From positions 1 to 64,000 of the forward strand of contig JBKJTT010000011.1 of NCBI GenBank assembly GCA_046590205.1: a stretch of 64,000 bases of DNA, in the 5' to 3' direction. Positions 1 through 8,854 of the stretch are shown here, in pieces. Position numbers and translations under genes: made by a program. This DNA comes from DATDEW01 sp046590205 (lineage in GTDB: Bacteria > Bacteroidota > Ignavibacteria > Palsa-1295). The notes beneath the pieces are model-generated. The model was not told the origin of the DNA. It did no database searches and was given only the letters and a program-made list of their open reading frames with translations. Position 1 is the stretch's first letter, and every line of letters begins with the position of its first letter.

Positions 1-990
1 CTAATGCTCCGCGAAGCGAAGGATTAGGTCGGTGGTGGCTTGGCGGTGGGCTTTGTTCTCGAAGAGTATCTTGTAGATCTCTTCGACGATGGGCATTTCA
101 ATGTTGTGTTTTTCTGCAAGTGTTTTTGCAGATTCTGTTGTCGCTACGCCTTCAGCTACCATTGCCATGCCCGATAGTATTTCTTCAAGTGTCTTCCCTT
201 GCCCGAGTTCGTAACCAACGCGGCGGTTGCGCGAATGTTTGGAGAGGCACGTCACGACAAGATCGCCAAGACCTGCGACGCCTGCGAAGGTCTCGGGGTC
301 GGCGCCAAGTGCAACGCCAAGTCGGCGCATCTCGGCAAGTCCGCGTGTGACAAGCGCAGCAATAGTGTTATCACCATAGCCCTCACCATCCAAAATACCA
401 GCACAGATAGCAATAACGTTTTTCAACGCACCTGCAAGTTCAACGCCGAGCACATCGGTAGATGAATAAACACGGAAGTGCGGAAGTAAGAACGCATCGC
501 GTACGATAGTTGCATTGTGCTCGTCAGTTCCGGCAGCAACAACGACCGTCGGTATCTTTCGCGCAACTTCTTCGGCATGACTCGGACCGCTGAATGTGAG
601 CAGACGTTTGTGATCAACACCAAGTGTTTCCTGCATGACTTCCGTCATACGCATAAGCGTACCGCGCTCGATACCTTTCGATGCACTTATGTAGAGTGCA
701 TTCTCATTCGTAATAGAATCTTTGAGCTCGGATGAGATGTCGCGAAGTGATTGCGATGGGACTGCGAAAATATACAAATCATTACCGCGAAGCTCTTCGG
801 GGTTATTCGTAACCTTGATGGTTGTGGGGATAGAGATGCCGGGGAGGTAGCGTTCGTTCTTGCCTGTGATGTTTATCTCTTCTGCGCGTTCTGGGCTTCG
901 TGCCCAAAGGGTAACATTATGTCCGCGCTCGGCAAGTAGGAGCGATATCGCTGTTCCCCACCCACCTGCACCGATAACGGCAGCACGCAT
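1..990 (-). CDS. gpsA: NAD(P)-dependent glycerol-3-phosphate dehydrogenase
   Basis: Reduces dihydroxyacetone phosphate to sn-glycerol 3-phosphate, the backbone precursor of phospholipids, in the cytosol. The 329-residue protein has the N-terminal Rossmann motif GAGGWGTA at residues 7-14, a SGPSHAEEVA segment near residue 134, the catalytic lysine in GALKN (K190), and the C-terminal signature GLGDLVVTCLSKHSRNR. The length is normal for bacterial GpsA, and both ATG start and TAG stop lie inside the window. It lies 16 bp downstream of plsY on the same strand, so the two are probably cotranscribed and supply and use glycerol 3-phosphate in turn. The call rests on conserved motifs and is firm. Confidence 0.97.
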   Translation of the reverse strand: MRAAVIGAGGWGTAISLLLAERGHNVTLWARSPERAEEINITGKNERYLPGISIPTTIKVTNNPEELRGNDLYIFAVPSQSLRDISSELKDSITNENALYISASKGIERGTLMRMTEVMQETLGVDHKRLLTFSGPSHAEEVARKIPTVVVAAGTDEHNATIVRDAFLLPHFRVYSSTDVLGVELAGALKNVIAICAGILDGEGYGDNTIAALVTRGLAEMRRLGVALGADPETFAGVAGLGDLVVTCLSKHSRNRRVGYELGQGKTLEEILSGMAMVAEGVATTESAKTLAEKHNIEMPIVEEIYKILFENKAHRQATTDLILRFAEH

Positions 991-1006
991 TGAAATGTAT
1001 TAGGGC

Positions 1007-1681
1007 TTAGGCTTTACCGAAGCGAATGATATGCAACTTGTCGAACTTGTTCTCCGTCTTCGCGAGCAAACGAACTACATTTGCACGGTGACGATACACA
1101 AGAAAGACGGCAAGACCAATTGCGAAGAAGATAGCAGTATGGTAACCAGTTATCTCAACACCAAAGAAATTATAACGAACGAACATCGTCGTAGGGAATG
1201 CAAGCGATGCTGTAATAGAACCAAGAGAAATGTAGCCAGATGCGAATACAACAAGCAAGAAGATACCCACTGCAACCGCTACTTCAATAGGAGCAATTGC
1301 AACGAGCATACCAAGAGCAGTTGAGATACCTTTGCCGCCTTTCCAGCCGGCGAAGACAGTATAACAATGTCCGATAACAGCAGCAATACCTGCGAAGAAA
1401 CGGAAAACGGTAATATCTTGGAACGGTGTAGCATTATGGAATGGCAAGCCGTTAAAAAGATAGGTTGCGATTAGGACAGCGCCAATACCTTTTGCAATAT
1501 CAAGAACCTGTACGAGGAGACCGAGTTTCCAGCCAAGGACACGGAAAGCATTTGTCGAACCCATATTCTTGCTGCCTTGTGTGCGCAGATCAAATCCGCG
1601 AAAACGCTTGCTGATAAGAACACCGAACGGTATAGATCCGAGGAAATACCCGATTGTTACGACCAATAGTAAACTAAGCAT
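1007..1681 (-). CDS. plsY: Glycerol-3-phosphate acyltransferase PlsY
   Basis: Inner-membrane enzyme that transfers an acyl group from acyl-phosphate to sn-glycerol 3-phosphate, the first committed step of phospholipid synthesis. The 224-residue protein is hydrophobic throughout and begins with a membrane segment ending in GSIPFG. It carries the family motifs GSKNMGSTN (residues 36-44) and GHCYTVFAGWKGGKG (104-118), which form the glycerol-phosphate and acyl-phosphate site. It is slightly longer than many PlsY proteins, with a polar C-terminal tail. It is followed by gpsA, which makes its substrate. A perfect GGTAAACA/TGTTTACC palindrome lies about 27 bp upstream of the start. Confidence 0.95.
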   Translation of the reverse strand: MLSLLLVVTIGYFLGSIPFGVLISKRFRGFDLRTQGSKNMGSTNAFRVLGWKLGLLVQVLDIAKGIGAVLIATYLFNGLPFHNATPFQDITVFRFFAGIAAVIGHCYTVFAGWKGGKGISTALGMLVAIAPIEVAVAVGIFLLVVFASGYISLGSITASLAFPTTMFVRYNFFGVEITGYHTAIFFAIGLAVFLVYRHRANVVRLLAKTENKFDKLHIIRFGKA

Positions 1682-1707
1682 TCAACAACACCTTTTATTG
1701 TAGCATA

Positions 1708-1725
1708 GGTAAACAACTGTTTACC
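1708..1725. promoter_or_regulatory. Perfect 8-bp-arm palindrome upstream of plsY
   Basis: GGTAAACA at 1708-1715 is the exact reverse complement of TGTTTACC at 1718-1725, separated by AC. It sits in the 73-bp gap between the ispD stop and the plsY start. No T-run follows on either strand, so it does not look like an intrinsic terminator. Its size and symmetry fit a dimeric repressor site controlling plsY-gpsA. That role is inferred from position only. Confidence 0.4.
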
Positions 1726-1754
1726 CTGAAATGTTCGGTAGCAACAGCACCGAC

Positions 1755-2438
1755 CTACATCCCGATCATCTGCAAGAGTATCTCTGCTCGCATGAGATCA
1801 TCAGAATACGTGATTTTGAAGTTGCGTTCTTCGCCCGAAACAATATACGATTGTACGTTAACTTGCGACAAAAGTTGCGCTTCGTCAGTCCCTGTAACTC
1901 TTTTAGATTGAGCATGTTCAAGGGCATTCCGTAAAAGCTCCGCTCGTGCGGCTTGCGGAGTCTGCGCTCGCCATAGGTGCTCACGGTTTACAGTTTCTAT
2001 AGCAAATCCATCCGATTCACGCTTGAGCGTATCAACAACAAGAACAGCCGCTATCGCCGCCCCGTGGCGAATTCCCGCATCTATTACATTATCAATAACA
2101 TTTCGTGAAACGAGCGGACGGGCAGCATCATGGACGAGAATAATATCATCATCCTCTGCATGTGCAGCTTTCAAGCCCTTCATAACAGAGTCCTGTCTGC
2201 GCTCACCACCAAGTGTGATAGTAACTTTTGTGTCCAACCCCTTCGACGCGAGAAGCGTCTGCATCTCTTTGTTAAACTCACTACTGGTTACAAGAATGAT
2301 CTTCTCTACCCTTTCACAATTATCAAATGCACGAACCGAATGAATAAAGACTGCTTCACCTGCGAGTAGCTCAAGCTGTTTCGGTTTCCCGAAACGAGAA
2401 CTGCTGCCTGCTGCAACGATGATAGCTATGATGCTCAC
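1755..2438 (-). CDS. ispD: 2-C-methyl-D-erythritol 4-phosphate cytidylyltransferase
   Basis: Third enzyme of the non-mevalonate (MEP) isoprenoid pathway; it activates methylerythritol 4-phosphate with CTP. The 227-residue protein shows the nucleotidyltransferase signature AAGSSSRFGKPKQ (residues 9-21), HDAARPLV (103-110) and a downstream GTDEAQLL segment, and its length is normal. The start is GTG at 2438, sharing its first G with the TAG stop of the upstream permease gene, so translation is probably coupled. No ispF is visible next to it. MEP-pathway products feed polyprenyl synthases such as the one at 29623-30612. Confidence 0.96.
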   Translation of the reverse strand: MSIIAIIVAAGSSSRFGKPKQLELLAGEAVFIHSVRAFDNCERVEKIILVTSSEFNKEMQTLLASKGLDTKVTITLGGERRQDSVMKGLKAAHAEDDDIILVHDAARPLVSRNVIDNVIDAGIRHGAAIAAVLVVDTLKRESDGFAIETVNREHLWRAQTPQAARAELLRNALEHAQSKRVTGTDEAQLLSQVNVQSYIVSGEERNFKITYSDDLMRAEILLQMIGM

Positions 2439-4297
2439 TATTCCGGCAGTTGTGGTGGAGAACTATCGGGTTTGATATACTCGATCACAAAGTTATGGTT
2501 CGGGAATCGCTTCGGCAAACGCAAAAGCGAAAGCACCATCACACCGATAGACATTCTGTCTATCCAACTCGATGTAGGCCAGCCAAGATGGAAGGTGATG
2601 TTCTTGCCCGGTATCTCATAGTCAACATATTCGATAAGCTCGACAAGTTTATCAAAAAGTGATTCGTTGACGAACGGAAATCGGTAATGATTCGGCGCAA
2701 GTTTATCCGGCGCACCAGCACGCGGCGAGAAGAGCGTAACGTATGCGATATTCGTACCTGTACGGATCTCCGTAACATCCTTCGGACGGCGCATATAGAT
2801 ATGGAAGTCCTTTTCTGTATCTGATATCTGCAATGCAAGATCGGTCTGTTGGTCAAGATCTAATTTTGCATACTCAATTTTTTCCGGTGCGCGTCCTTTG
2901 GCAACTCGAAGTCCGATAATAAGCGCGATGATCACCGCACCAAGCCAAAGACTAAACCCATCGAGTCTATTTATTGCGATGTAAATAAAACATGCCAGTA
3001 AAATGACGAAGATGACAACTGTTCCCGTTCTAGATGTGAAGTGTTCTTTAATATCAGAACTGCCATGTTGATACCTGTACCAAACAAGTGCTCCCATGTT
3101 TATCGTAAAACTTGCCACAAGCCCAACAGCATACATGTGCGCAAGAGTACTTTGACTTCCGGCTGTGACCGCTATCACTGCTGTAAAGAGTGTTGCATTG
3201 ATAATATGAATACGCGAGAGTGAGTCACGTCTATTCGGTTTTATAAGCCAATGAAAACCATACCGATGAGCAACACGCTCAAGTAGCTCGCTTGATGCAA
3301 CGAATGCTGTATTGACCGCCATGATTAACGTAAAACTTGCAAGTACCCCGACCAGAATTCCGAACCAGTTACCATTGAGGACGGTAGCAAAGTGAGTGAT
3401 AAGGTCAAGCTCGTGCTCATGGAAGATGATGTCAGTTCGGGTAAGCACCATCATCGTAAGTACCGGGGTAAAGATACCAACGGTGATGGCTAAAAAGAAA
3501 TACGCTTTTTTTATCTCTTTCCAGCTCCGTACAAGCCCTGCTGTTTGAATAACACTCTCAATTCCCGAATATGCTAGAATAACACTTGCTAAACCAAATA
3601 TCAAAAATCCTATGCCAGGAATGACACCTTCGGTGATGTTATCCCATGTATATGAAAATCCGGCAAGTATCTGCTCACCTTGACCTGGACTTGGCTCTAT
3701 GAACGCAGAGGCAAGCATAGTGATGAGAACGATTGCTGCGGCAACAAAAATAAAGAACGTGAACCGTGCATTCTCTTTTATTCCTATAATATTGAGTCCA
3801 GCAACACCCCATATTATGGCGAACATGAAGAAGTATGCAACAATGGGATTAATCGAGAACAAAGAACCGCCATTATTGACCGCTGCTACTGTTGAGATCG
3901 CTGCAGTAAGAATATAGGTTACAAGGATAGAAGCGACGGCAACGAACGATGCTTTCGGTCCCATCACCAGATAACTAAAACTATAGACTCCACCTCCCTT
4001 TATTCCATGATGCTCCAATATATGAGCAATCTCTACCATTCTGTTTGAGAGAAATCGCATCAGAACCGATGTCGCCATAATGAATACAAACGCCGATACA
4101 CCGACAATTGCATACGATTCTGCTGGTACATAGAAAATGGACGTGAGCTCGTCCATGAGTGTGATGATAGCGATTGAGAGCCACGTAAGCCACCAACGCC
4201 CACCATCCATGAAAGAGAGTAGATTCTTTTTACGAGCAAGCCAAACAAAAAACCCAATAAGGGTGACGTTCAGCGCGATAAGAATAATAGGTTTCAT
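2438..4297 (-). CDS. APC-superfamily amino-acid/polyamine permease with C-terminal soluble domain
   Basis: Predicted inner-membrane secondary transporter. The first ~460 residues hold about 12 hydrophobic segments; the GIKGGGVYSFSYLVMGPKASFVA stretch near residue 99 resembles the glycine-rich TM regions of APC permeases. The last ~150 residues are polar, containing a KDFHIYMRRPKDVTEI segment and ending in PQLPE, and are probably cytosolic; I do not recognise a named domain there. At 619 residues it is longer than a typical ~450-500-residue amino-acid permease because of that tail. It overlaps ispD by one base. The substrate cannot be read from sequence. It is divergent from holA. Confidence 0.75.
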   Translation of the reverse strand: MKPIILIALNVTLIGFFVWLARKKNLLSFMDGGRWWLTWLSIAIITLMDELTSIFYVPAESYAIVGVSAFVFIMATSVLMRFLSNRMVEIAHILEHHGIKGGGVYSFSYLVMGPKASFVAVASILVTYILTAAISTVAAVNNGGSLFSINPIVAYFFMFAIIWGVAGLNIIGIKENARFTFFIFVAAAIVLITMLASAFIEPSPGQGEQILAGFSYTWDNITEGVIPGIGFLIFGLASVILAYSGIESVIQTAGLVRSWKEIKKAYFFLAITVGIFTPVLTMMVLTRTDIIFHEHELDLITHFATVLNGNWFGILVGVLASFTLIMAVNTAFVASSELLERVAHRYGFHWLIKPNRRDSLSRIHIINATLFTAVIAVTAGSQSTLAHMYAVGLVASFTINMGALVWYRYQHGSSDIKEHFTSRTGTVVIFVILLACFIYIAINRLDGFSLWLGAVIIALIIGLRVAKGRAPEKIEYAKLDLDQQTDLALQISDTEKDFHIYMRRPKDVTEIRTGTNIAYVTLFSPRAGAPDKLAPNHYRFPFVNESLFDKLVELIEYVDYEIPGKNITFHLGWPTSSWIDRMSIGVMVLSLLRLPKRFPNHNFVIEYIKPDSSPPQLPE

Positions 4298-4366
4298 TCG
4301 TTGAGGGCAAATAACAGGGTTCTTGCATAAAAGATTTGAACAGAATTCTTGTCGTATTTTTGCACC

Positions 4367-5422
4367 ATGACACCCAAACAGGTTACCGACTCTTGGCGCA
4401 AAGGAAAGACAGATGCCGTCTATCTATTTCACGGCGAAGAAGAGTTTCTGCGCTCGGAGGCGATCACCGAAGCGATTAATACTTTCCTGCCCGATCCGGG
4501 GATGCGCTCGTTCAATCTTGATATCATGTATGGCAACGAGACAAAGATCTCGAACGTCATTCAATGCGCGAACGGGTTGCCTGTGATGGCTGATAAGCGT
4601 ATCGTTATTATCCGCGACGCAGATAAACTCTGGCGTTTCAAGACCGATGGCGACGACGATGAAGCAAGCAAAGGCAAAGACCATCCTGATGTCATAGCAA
4701 CCATCAACTACATAAAAGCCCCTAACTTCGATACTATCCTTATCTTTGATTGCAAAAAACACGGTGCTAAGAACACCTACCCCTGGAAAGCTCTCTTCGA
4801 GAAAGTACAAGTAGTTGAGTTCGCTTTCATGCGCGAAGCGGAAGTAGCGGGTTGGCTCGTTGATAGAGCAAAGAAACAATCACGTCACCTGACCGATGCC
4901 GCTGCACGTCTATTAGTAGATTATATCGGCAATGACCTCCGCTCGCAAACCACAGAGCTTGAAAAAGTTATTACATACGCCGGTGATAGAGAAGAAATAA
5001 CCGATAAAGATGTCAAAGCCGTTGTCGGCAACCAATCAACACATGATGCCTTTGAACTCACAAGAGCCATCGGTGCAGGCAACAAACAGCGCGCAACGGA
5101 GATAGCCGTCAAGATGCTCATCGAAGATAAGAGCGCACGTTTCCCGATGTTCGCAGTGCTCATCAAGTATCTCGAGCAGCTTATTGTTGCACAAAACATG
5201 TCAGCACGCAGAGCACCCGATAAAGATATTGCCGCCGCTATTGGTCTATTCGGAGGCGGCGCGTATTACGTGAAGGATTATATCACCGCATCACATAAAT
5301 TCACACGCGAGAAACTTGACGCCGCAGTCAAGGCATTAGTGAATGCAGAATTCCAGACTCGCAAAGTAAAAGTAGATGAGTCGCTCCTCGTACAACGACT
5401 TATATTGGAGATGATGACGTAA
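4367..5422 (+). CDS. holA: DNA polymerase III subunit delta
   Basis: Clamp-loader subunit that opens the beta sliding clamp during replication. The protein has the HolA layout: an N-terminal AAA-like region beginning VYLFHGEEEFLRSEAI, a LPVMADKRIVIIRDADKLW stretch, a PDTILIF-type strand, and a C-terminal region with the ELTRAIGAGNKQRATEIAVKML helices. I place the start at ATG 4367 (351 residues) rather than an in-frame TTG 18 bases upstream, because ATG gives the usual family start. It is divergent from the APC permease and convergent with the MFS gene. No walker-type lysine is expected in delta, and I see none. Confidence 0.93.
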   Translation: MTPKQVTDSWRKGKTDAVYLFHGEEEFLRSEAITEAINTFLPDPGMRSFNLDIMYGNETKISNVIQCANGLPVMADKRIVIIRDADKLWRFKTDGDDDEASKGKDHPDVIATINYIKAPNFDTILIFDCKKHGAKNTYPWKALFEKVQVVEFAFMREAEVAGWLVDRAKKQSRHLTDAAARLLVDYIGNDLRSQTTELEKVITYAGDREEITDKDVKAVVGNQSTHDAFELTRAIGAGNKQRATEIAVKMLIEDKSARFPMFAVLIKYLEQLIVAQNMSARRAPDKDIAAAIGLFGGGAYYVKDYITASHKFTREKLDAAVKALVNAEFQTRKVKVDESLLVQRLILEMMT

Positions 5423-5447
5423 AGGGGCGAGGCAGTGCTTCGCCCCT
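5423..5447. terminator. Hairpin between convergent holA and MFS genes
   Basis: AGGGGCGA and TCGCCCCT form an 8-bp stem around a short loop directly after the holA stop codon and just before the stop of the opposing MFS gene. The T-tract after it on the plus strand is weak (ATTATTTCTT), so it may act as a poor bidirectional terminator or an mRNA 3'-end stabiliser. Confidence 0.5.
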
Positions 5448-5452
5448 ACGAA

Positions 5453-6700
5453 TTATTTCTTCCGTATCTTACTTGCCAGTAGTATTGCCGTCAAACCGAC
5501 AACGATCTCTAGCCCGCCGCTTGCGAAGAAGACGTTCTTTGCGCCGTACTCGCGGGCAAGCGGTGCACCAAGACCGATCGAGAGCACAATGAGCGGACCT
5601 TGTATCGCCTGATAAAGCGAAAAGACCCTGCCCCGCACGTTCTCGGGTGTGAGTTCGGTGATCGCTGTCGTGATAGCGACATGGAATGATGTACCAATCA
5701 AACCGAATGCAGCAAATACTCCTAATGCCGGCAACATGCTCGTCATTGGTGCAAAAAGCAAGACGACAAATCCGTCGAGCGCGGCAAGCCATGCGATGTT
5801 GCGTCTGCCCTTTACGGTCGCCGCATCGAACGGACGTCTCTCTTTTCCGAGAGCTGTCAGGATACCACCGCCTATAAGTCCGCCAACGCCTATCGCGGAG
5901 AAAAGCCATCCGGTTTCGGCCGCGCCGCCGCCGAGATTCTCTTTGACCCATACAAACATGAGCGGAAACTGAATACCAATGACAAATGAAAATGCTGCCA
6001 TTTGTATAAAAAGGAATTTCAGCTCCGGAGTCGCTCGAACGGTCTTGAATCCGCCGAGTATCTCCTGGACTGCGCTTTCATGTTTTTCGGTTCTGTTCTC
6101 TTTTACTGCGTCGAGGTCATAGACCATATATGCGCTAAAAAGAAAGCTCGCCGCATTTACAATAAATGCCACTTCATACCCAACCGATGCCGCAAGCAAT
6201 CCGCCAATTGCCGGACCGATGAGCATAGTCATGCTTAAAAGTCCTTGCCGCATACCGTTGGCTTGCGTAAGTTCACCTTCGGGCACGTAGTGTGGTTCGA
6301 GTGCTTGACGCGATGGCTCAAAGAGCATTGTGAAGCACGTCGAAGTGAACCCAAGCGCATAGAATACGAAGAGATTGCCGTTGAATGCAGCTATCAGGTA
6401 GAGCACAGCACGAGCAAGATCAGCATAAAAAAGCAGCTTGCGTTTATCAAAGCGGTCAACGACCATTGAGACGAACGGTAATGCTACGATGCCTGGAAGC
6501 ATCTCGGAAATTGTGATACCGCCGAGCGCCATCACGTCATCGCTCTGCGATGAGACCGCCGCCAAGAATGCAATGAAACCGATCCTATCGCCAAGCGCAC
6601 TGCCTATACTGGCGATGAGCAGACGTTTATAGGAACGGTGCGCCGTAAGACGCTTGATCTGGCCTAAATATGTAAAGAATGTTTCTATAACGATAGTCAT
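5453..6700 (-). CDS. MFS transporter, drug/siderophore-exporter type
   Basis: Predicted inner-membrane proton-driven transporter of 415 residues with about 12 hydrophobic segments. The motif VDRFDKRKLLFYADLARAV near residue 80 is the MFS loop 2-3 signature (D-R-x-x-R/K-R), and a second half begins around FKTVRATPELKFLF. The layout resembles the EntS/MFS_3 group of exporters, which often efflux siderophores or hydrophobic drugs. No siderophore gene or regulator lies next to it, so the substrate is unknown. It starts with ATG and is followed by a hairpin shared with convergent holA. Confidence 0.85.
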   Translation of the reverse strand: MTIVIETFFTYLGQIKRLTAHRSYKRLLIASIGSALGDRIGFIAFLAAVSSQSDDVMALGGITISEMLPGIVALPFVSMVVDRFDKRKLLFYADLARAVLYLIAAFNGNLFVFYALGFTSTCFTMLFEPSRQALEPHYVPEGELTQANGMRQGLLSMTMLIGPAIGGLLAASVGYEVAFIVNAASFLFSAYMVYDLDAVKENRTEKHESAVQEILGGFKTVRATPELKFLFIQMAAFSFVIGIQFPLMFVWVKENLGGGAAETGWLFSAIGVGGLIGGGILTALGKERRPFDAATVKGRRNIAWLAALDGFVVLLFAPMTSMLPALGVFAAFGLIGTSFHVAITTAITELTPENVRGRVFSLYQAIQGPLIVLSIGLGAPLAREYGAKNVFFASGGLEIVVGLTAILLASKIRKK

Positions 6701-6870
6701 AACAAATAATCATAGTTGTATAGTTATTAGTGAAATTAAAAGGTAGTATTCCGTGAGAAGATATACCTTTGCCGAAATGAGACATGCTCATATTCGTTAT
6801 GTTGTCGCGCTGTTATTAATCTTCCCGGCTCGTAAGGATGACTATGCCGGGGATACCCTTTTTGGAGTGG

Positions 6871-7167
6871 CTACTTTTTGTCGCCTTTGGGTTTATCTGC
6901 CGGTTTGGTGTCTTTACGTCCTTGCGGAGTTATGGGTTCGGGTTTTGCCTTATCCATCTCCATCTCTTTTTTGCGGTTCAAGAGTTTTTTAGAAAGCTCA
7001 TCCATCTTTTTGTCGGTTTTGACATCATTTGGGACGAGGTCTTTCTTCGGGACTTGAGCAGTGGTCGAGGGTTCAGCATCAGCCGCCTTCGTTGTGGATT
7101 GGCAATAGCCAACCCCGCCCCATAAGGAGCCGACGAGTAGAAGCAAAATGACGAATTTCCTGTTCAT
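6871..7167 (-). CDS. Small secreted Lys-rich protein, unknown function
   Basis: A 98-residue protein with a clear signal peptide (MNRKFVILLLLVGSLWGGVGYCQ). The mature part is hydrophilic and lysine-rich (KKMDELSKKLLNRKKEMEMDKAK), predicted helical then disordered, with a tail rich in Lys, Pro and Asp. The cysteine in GYCQ has Tyr at -1, so it is not a convincing lipobox. It lies alone between the MFS gene and the histidine kinase, on the same strand. I do not recognise the family. The signal peptide and absence of a better overlapping gene support it as real. Confidence 0.55.
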   Translation of the reverse strand: MNRKFVILLLLVGSLWGGVGYCQSTTKAADAEPSTTAQVPKKDLVPNDVKTDKKMDELSKKLLNRKKEMEMDKAKPEPITPQGRKDTKPADKPKGDKK

Positions 7168-7258
7168 TGTGGTAAATTTATTCGGACAAAAGATATAACC
7201 ATTTTACTACACCATTTTGTCCCCATAAACTTGTGAATTCTTGTTCATTGGTTATTCA

Positions 7259-8848
7259 TCATGCCGTAAGAATAACGGTAAATGTAGTGCCTTTTCCATA
7301 TTCGCTGGCTACCGATATTTCGCCCCCGTGCGCCTCCACAATGGATTTTGTAATGGCAAGACCAAGTCCGAGCGAACGCGAAACATACTCATCCCCACTA
7401 TGCGAACGAGCAGACTCGGTTCTGAAAAATCGTTGAAATACTTTTGATAGATCATCCGGTGGGATACCCGGACCTGTATCGGAAATACCAAATGCAATGC
7501 CGCTTTCAGTCCGCTCCAAGAACATCGTCACTGTGCCGCCTTCGGGTGTATATTTTAGTGCATTGTCTATCAAGTTCATCAACACCTGATACATTCGTGT
7601 CTTATCAAGATCAAGAACAATGCTATCGGACCCTTGCTCGAATCTTCTTGCGAATGTGATACCTTTATCTGTTGCAAGAATATCAGCATCTTCGGCGATG
7701 TCATCGAGAAACTCATAGATAGAAACTCGTTCTTTCTCGAAGGGAAGGCGGTGATCTTCGGCTTTGGCAATGAGCAGAAGCCCTTCTACAATACGCTGCA
7801 TGCGCTCGACCTCTTCCATCATCGAAACCAGAAGATCTTTCGCTTCAGTGAGAGTGATCGTACCGGAGCTTTCAAGTCGACGGCTGGTTATCTCTATCTC
7901 CCCTTTCAAAATTGAAAGTGGTGTCTTGAGTTCATGTGAAGCATCTGAAGAGAACTGTGCTATCTTATGATAGGACACTTCAAGACGAGCGAACATTGAG
8001 TTGAGTGTCTCGACAAGCGTTGTGAGTTCTTTGTCATTGCGCGACGGCATCTCGATACGACGAGAAAGATTTTTTGCGCTGATCTCCTTTGCCGTGTCGG
8101 CAATGTCTTCTATGGGCTTGAGTGCTTTGCGAGCAAGAATGATACCACCAACCGTTGCAATCAGAAGCACAAGCGGTATGATATAGAGATAGAGTTCTAC
8201 CAGTTGACGTATAAGTACATGTATATCCTCTTCAGAGCTGCCAACGATGATGGCATAGTTTGCATTCGATGAAAGCACAGCACGGATTGCTTCACCATTA
8301 AGATCAATTTCGCCTAATGTACGCAGAGAATCATTAACCGTTAAACTGCTGATAGAAAACAGTTGGCGAAGAGTATCACTATTGAGGTTCTGCGAGCGAT
8401 AAAGATGACTGAACTTCCCGCCCTCTATTTTATATACTTCAATGAGATAATTAGGTCTGCCCGTAAGTGTTCGCTGAAGTAACCCCTTTACCTCCTCGCC
8501 GCTTGAGCCAACGGTATCTGAAAGCTCATAGAGCATTTCATCCATGACAAGCGACATGACTCTGTCGGCATACTCTTCACCCGATAGATCGCTCGGTGCA
8601 TTCTCAAGCGATTCATCTACGAGTTCACGGATAGTTTTTGAACGTGCACTTTTGTTGAGAGCAGCAGAATCAGACTTGATCGGACGGTTGGACAATATCC
8701 GAAGTGTCGAACGTGCATCACGAGCTAATGAGTTATCAAGCTCAGAAGTAAGAGAAGAATAGAGTAAAAGATAGACTACAATTCCTGTCGAGACAAGCGT
8801 GAGAAATACGAGTAGTGAATACCAGAGTACAAGACGTATGCGAAGCAT
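7259..8848 (-). CDS. Two-component sensor histidine kinase
   Basis: Membrane sensor kinase of 529 residues. Visible parts in order: TM1 (about 7-30), a ~190-residue periplasmic sensor region with no recognised domain, TM2 (about 219-240), HAMP linker (241-292), HisKA with the phospho-acceptor histidine H305 in SSDASHELKTPLS, and the HATPase domain with N-box MNLIDNALKYTPEGG, G1 SDTGPGIP and G2 SLGLGLAI. It follows the response-regulator gene by 6 bp, so the two form one operon and a cognate pair. The layout is that of CusS/envelope-stress type kinases. The divergent export operon at 9757 is the likely regulated target; this is inferred from position. Confidence 0.95.
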   Translation of the reverse strand: MLRIRLVLWYSLLVFLTLVSTGIVVYLLLYSSLTSELDNSLARDARSTLRILSNRPIKSDSAALNKSARSKTIRELVDESLENAPSDLSGEEYADRVMSLVMDEMLYELSDTVGSSGEEVKGLLQRTLTGRPNYLIEVYKIEGGKFSHLYRSQNLNSDTLRQLFSISSLTVNDSLRTLGEIDLNGEAIRAVLSSNANYAIIVGSSEEDIHVLIRQLVELYLYIIPLVLLIATVGGIILARKALKPIEDIADTAKEISAKNLSRRIEMPSRNDKELTTLVETLNSMFARLEVSYHKIAQFSSDASHELKTPLSILKGEIEITSRRLESSGTITLTEAKDLLVSMMEEVERMQRIVEGLLLIAKAEDHRLPFEKERVSIYEFLDDIAEDADILATDKGITFARRFEQGSDSIVLDLDKTRMYQVLMNLIDNALKYTPEGGTVTMFLERTESGIAFGISDTGPGIPPDDLSKVFQRFFRTESARSHSGDEYVSRSLGLGLAITKSIVEAHGGEISVASEYGKGTTFTVILTA

Positions 8849-8854
8849 AGCCCT

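Noticed and set aside
5469..5951. 160-codon open frame on the minus strand inside the MFS gene
   Set aside because: It lies in another frame of a well-supported MFS gene, is extremely Arg-rich and has no domain; a shadow of GC-biased codons.
6753..7125. Plus-strand frames opposite the small secreted Lys-rich protein
   Set aside because: They are hydrophobic, Cys/Phe-rich antisense images of a signal-peptide-bearing frame; the minus-strand gene is more plausible.
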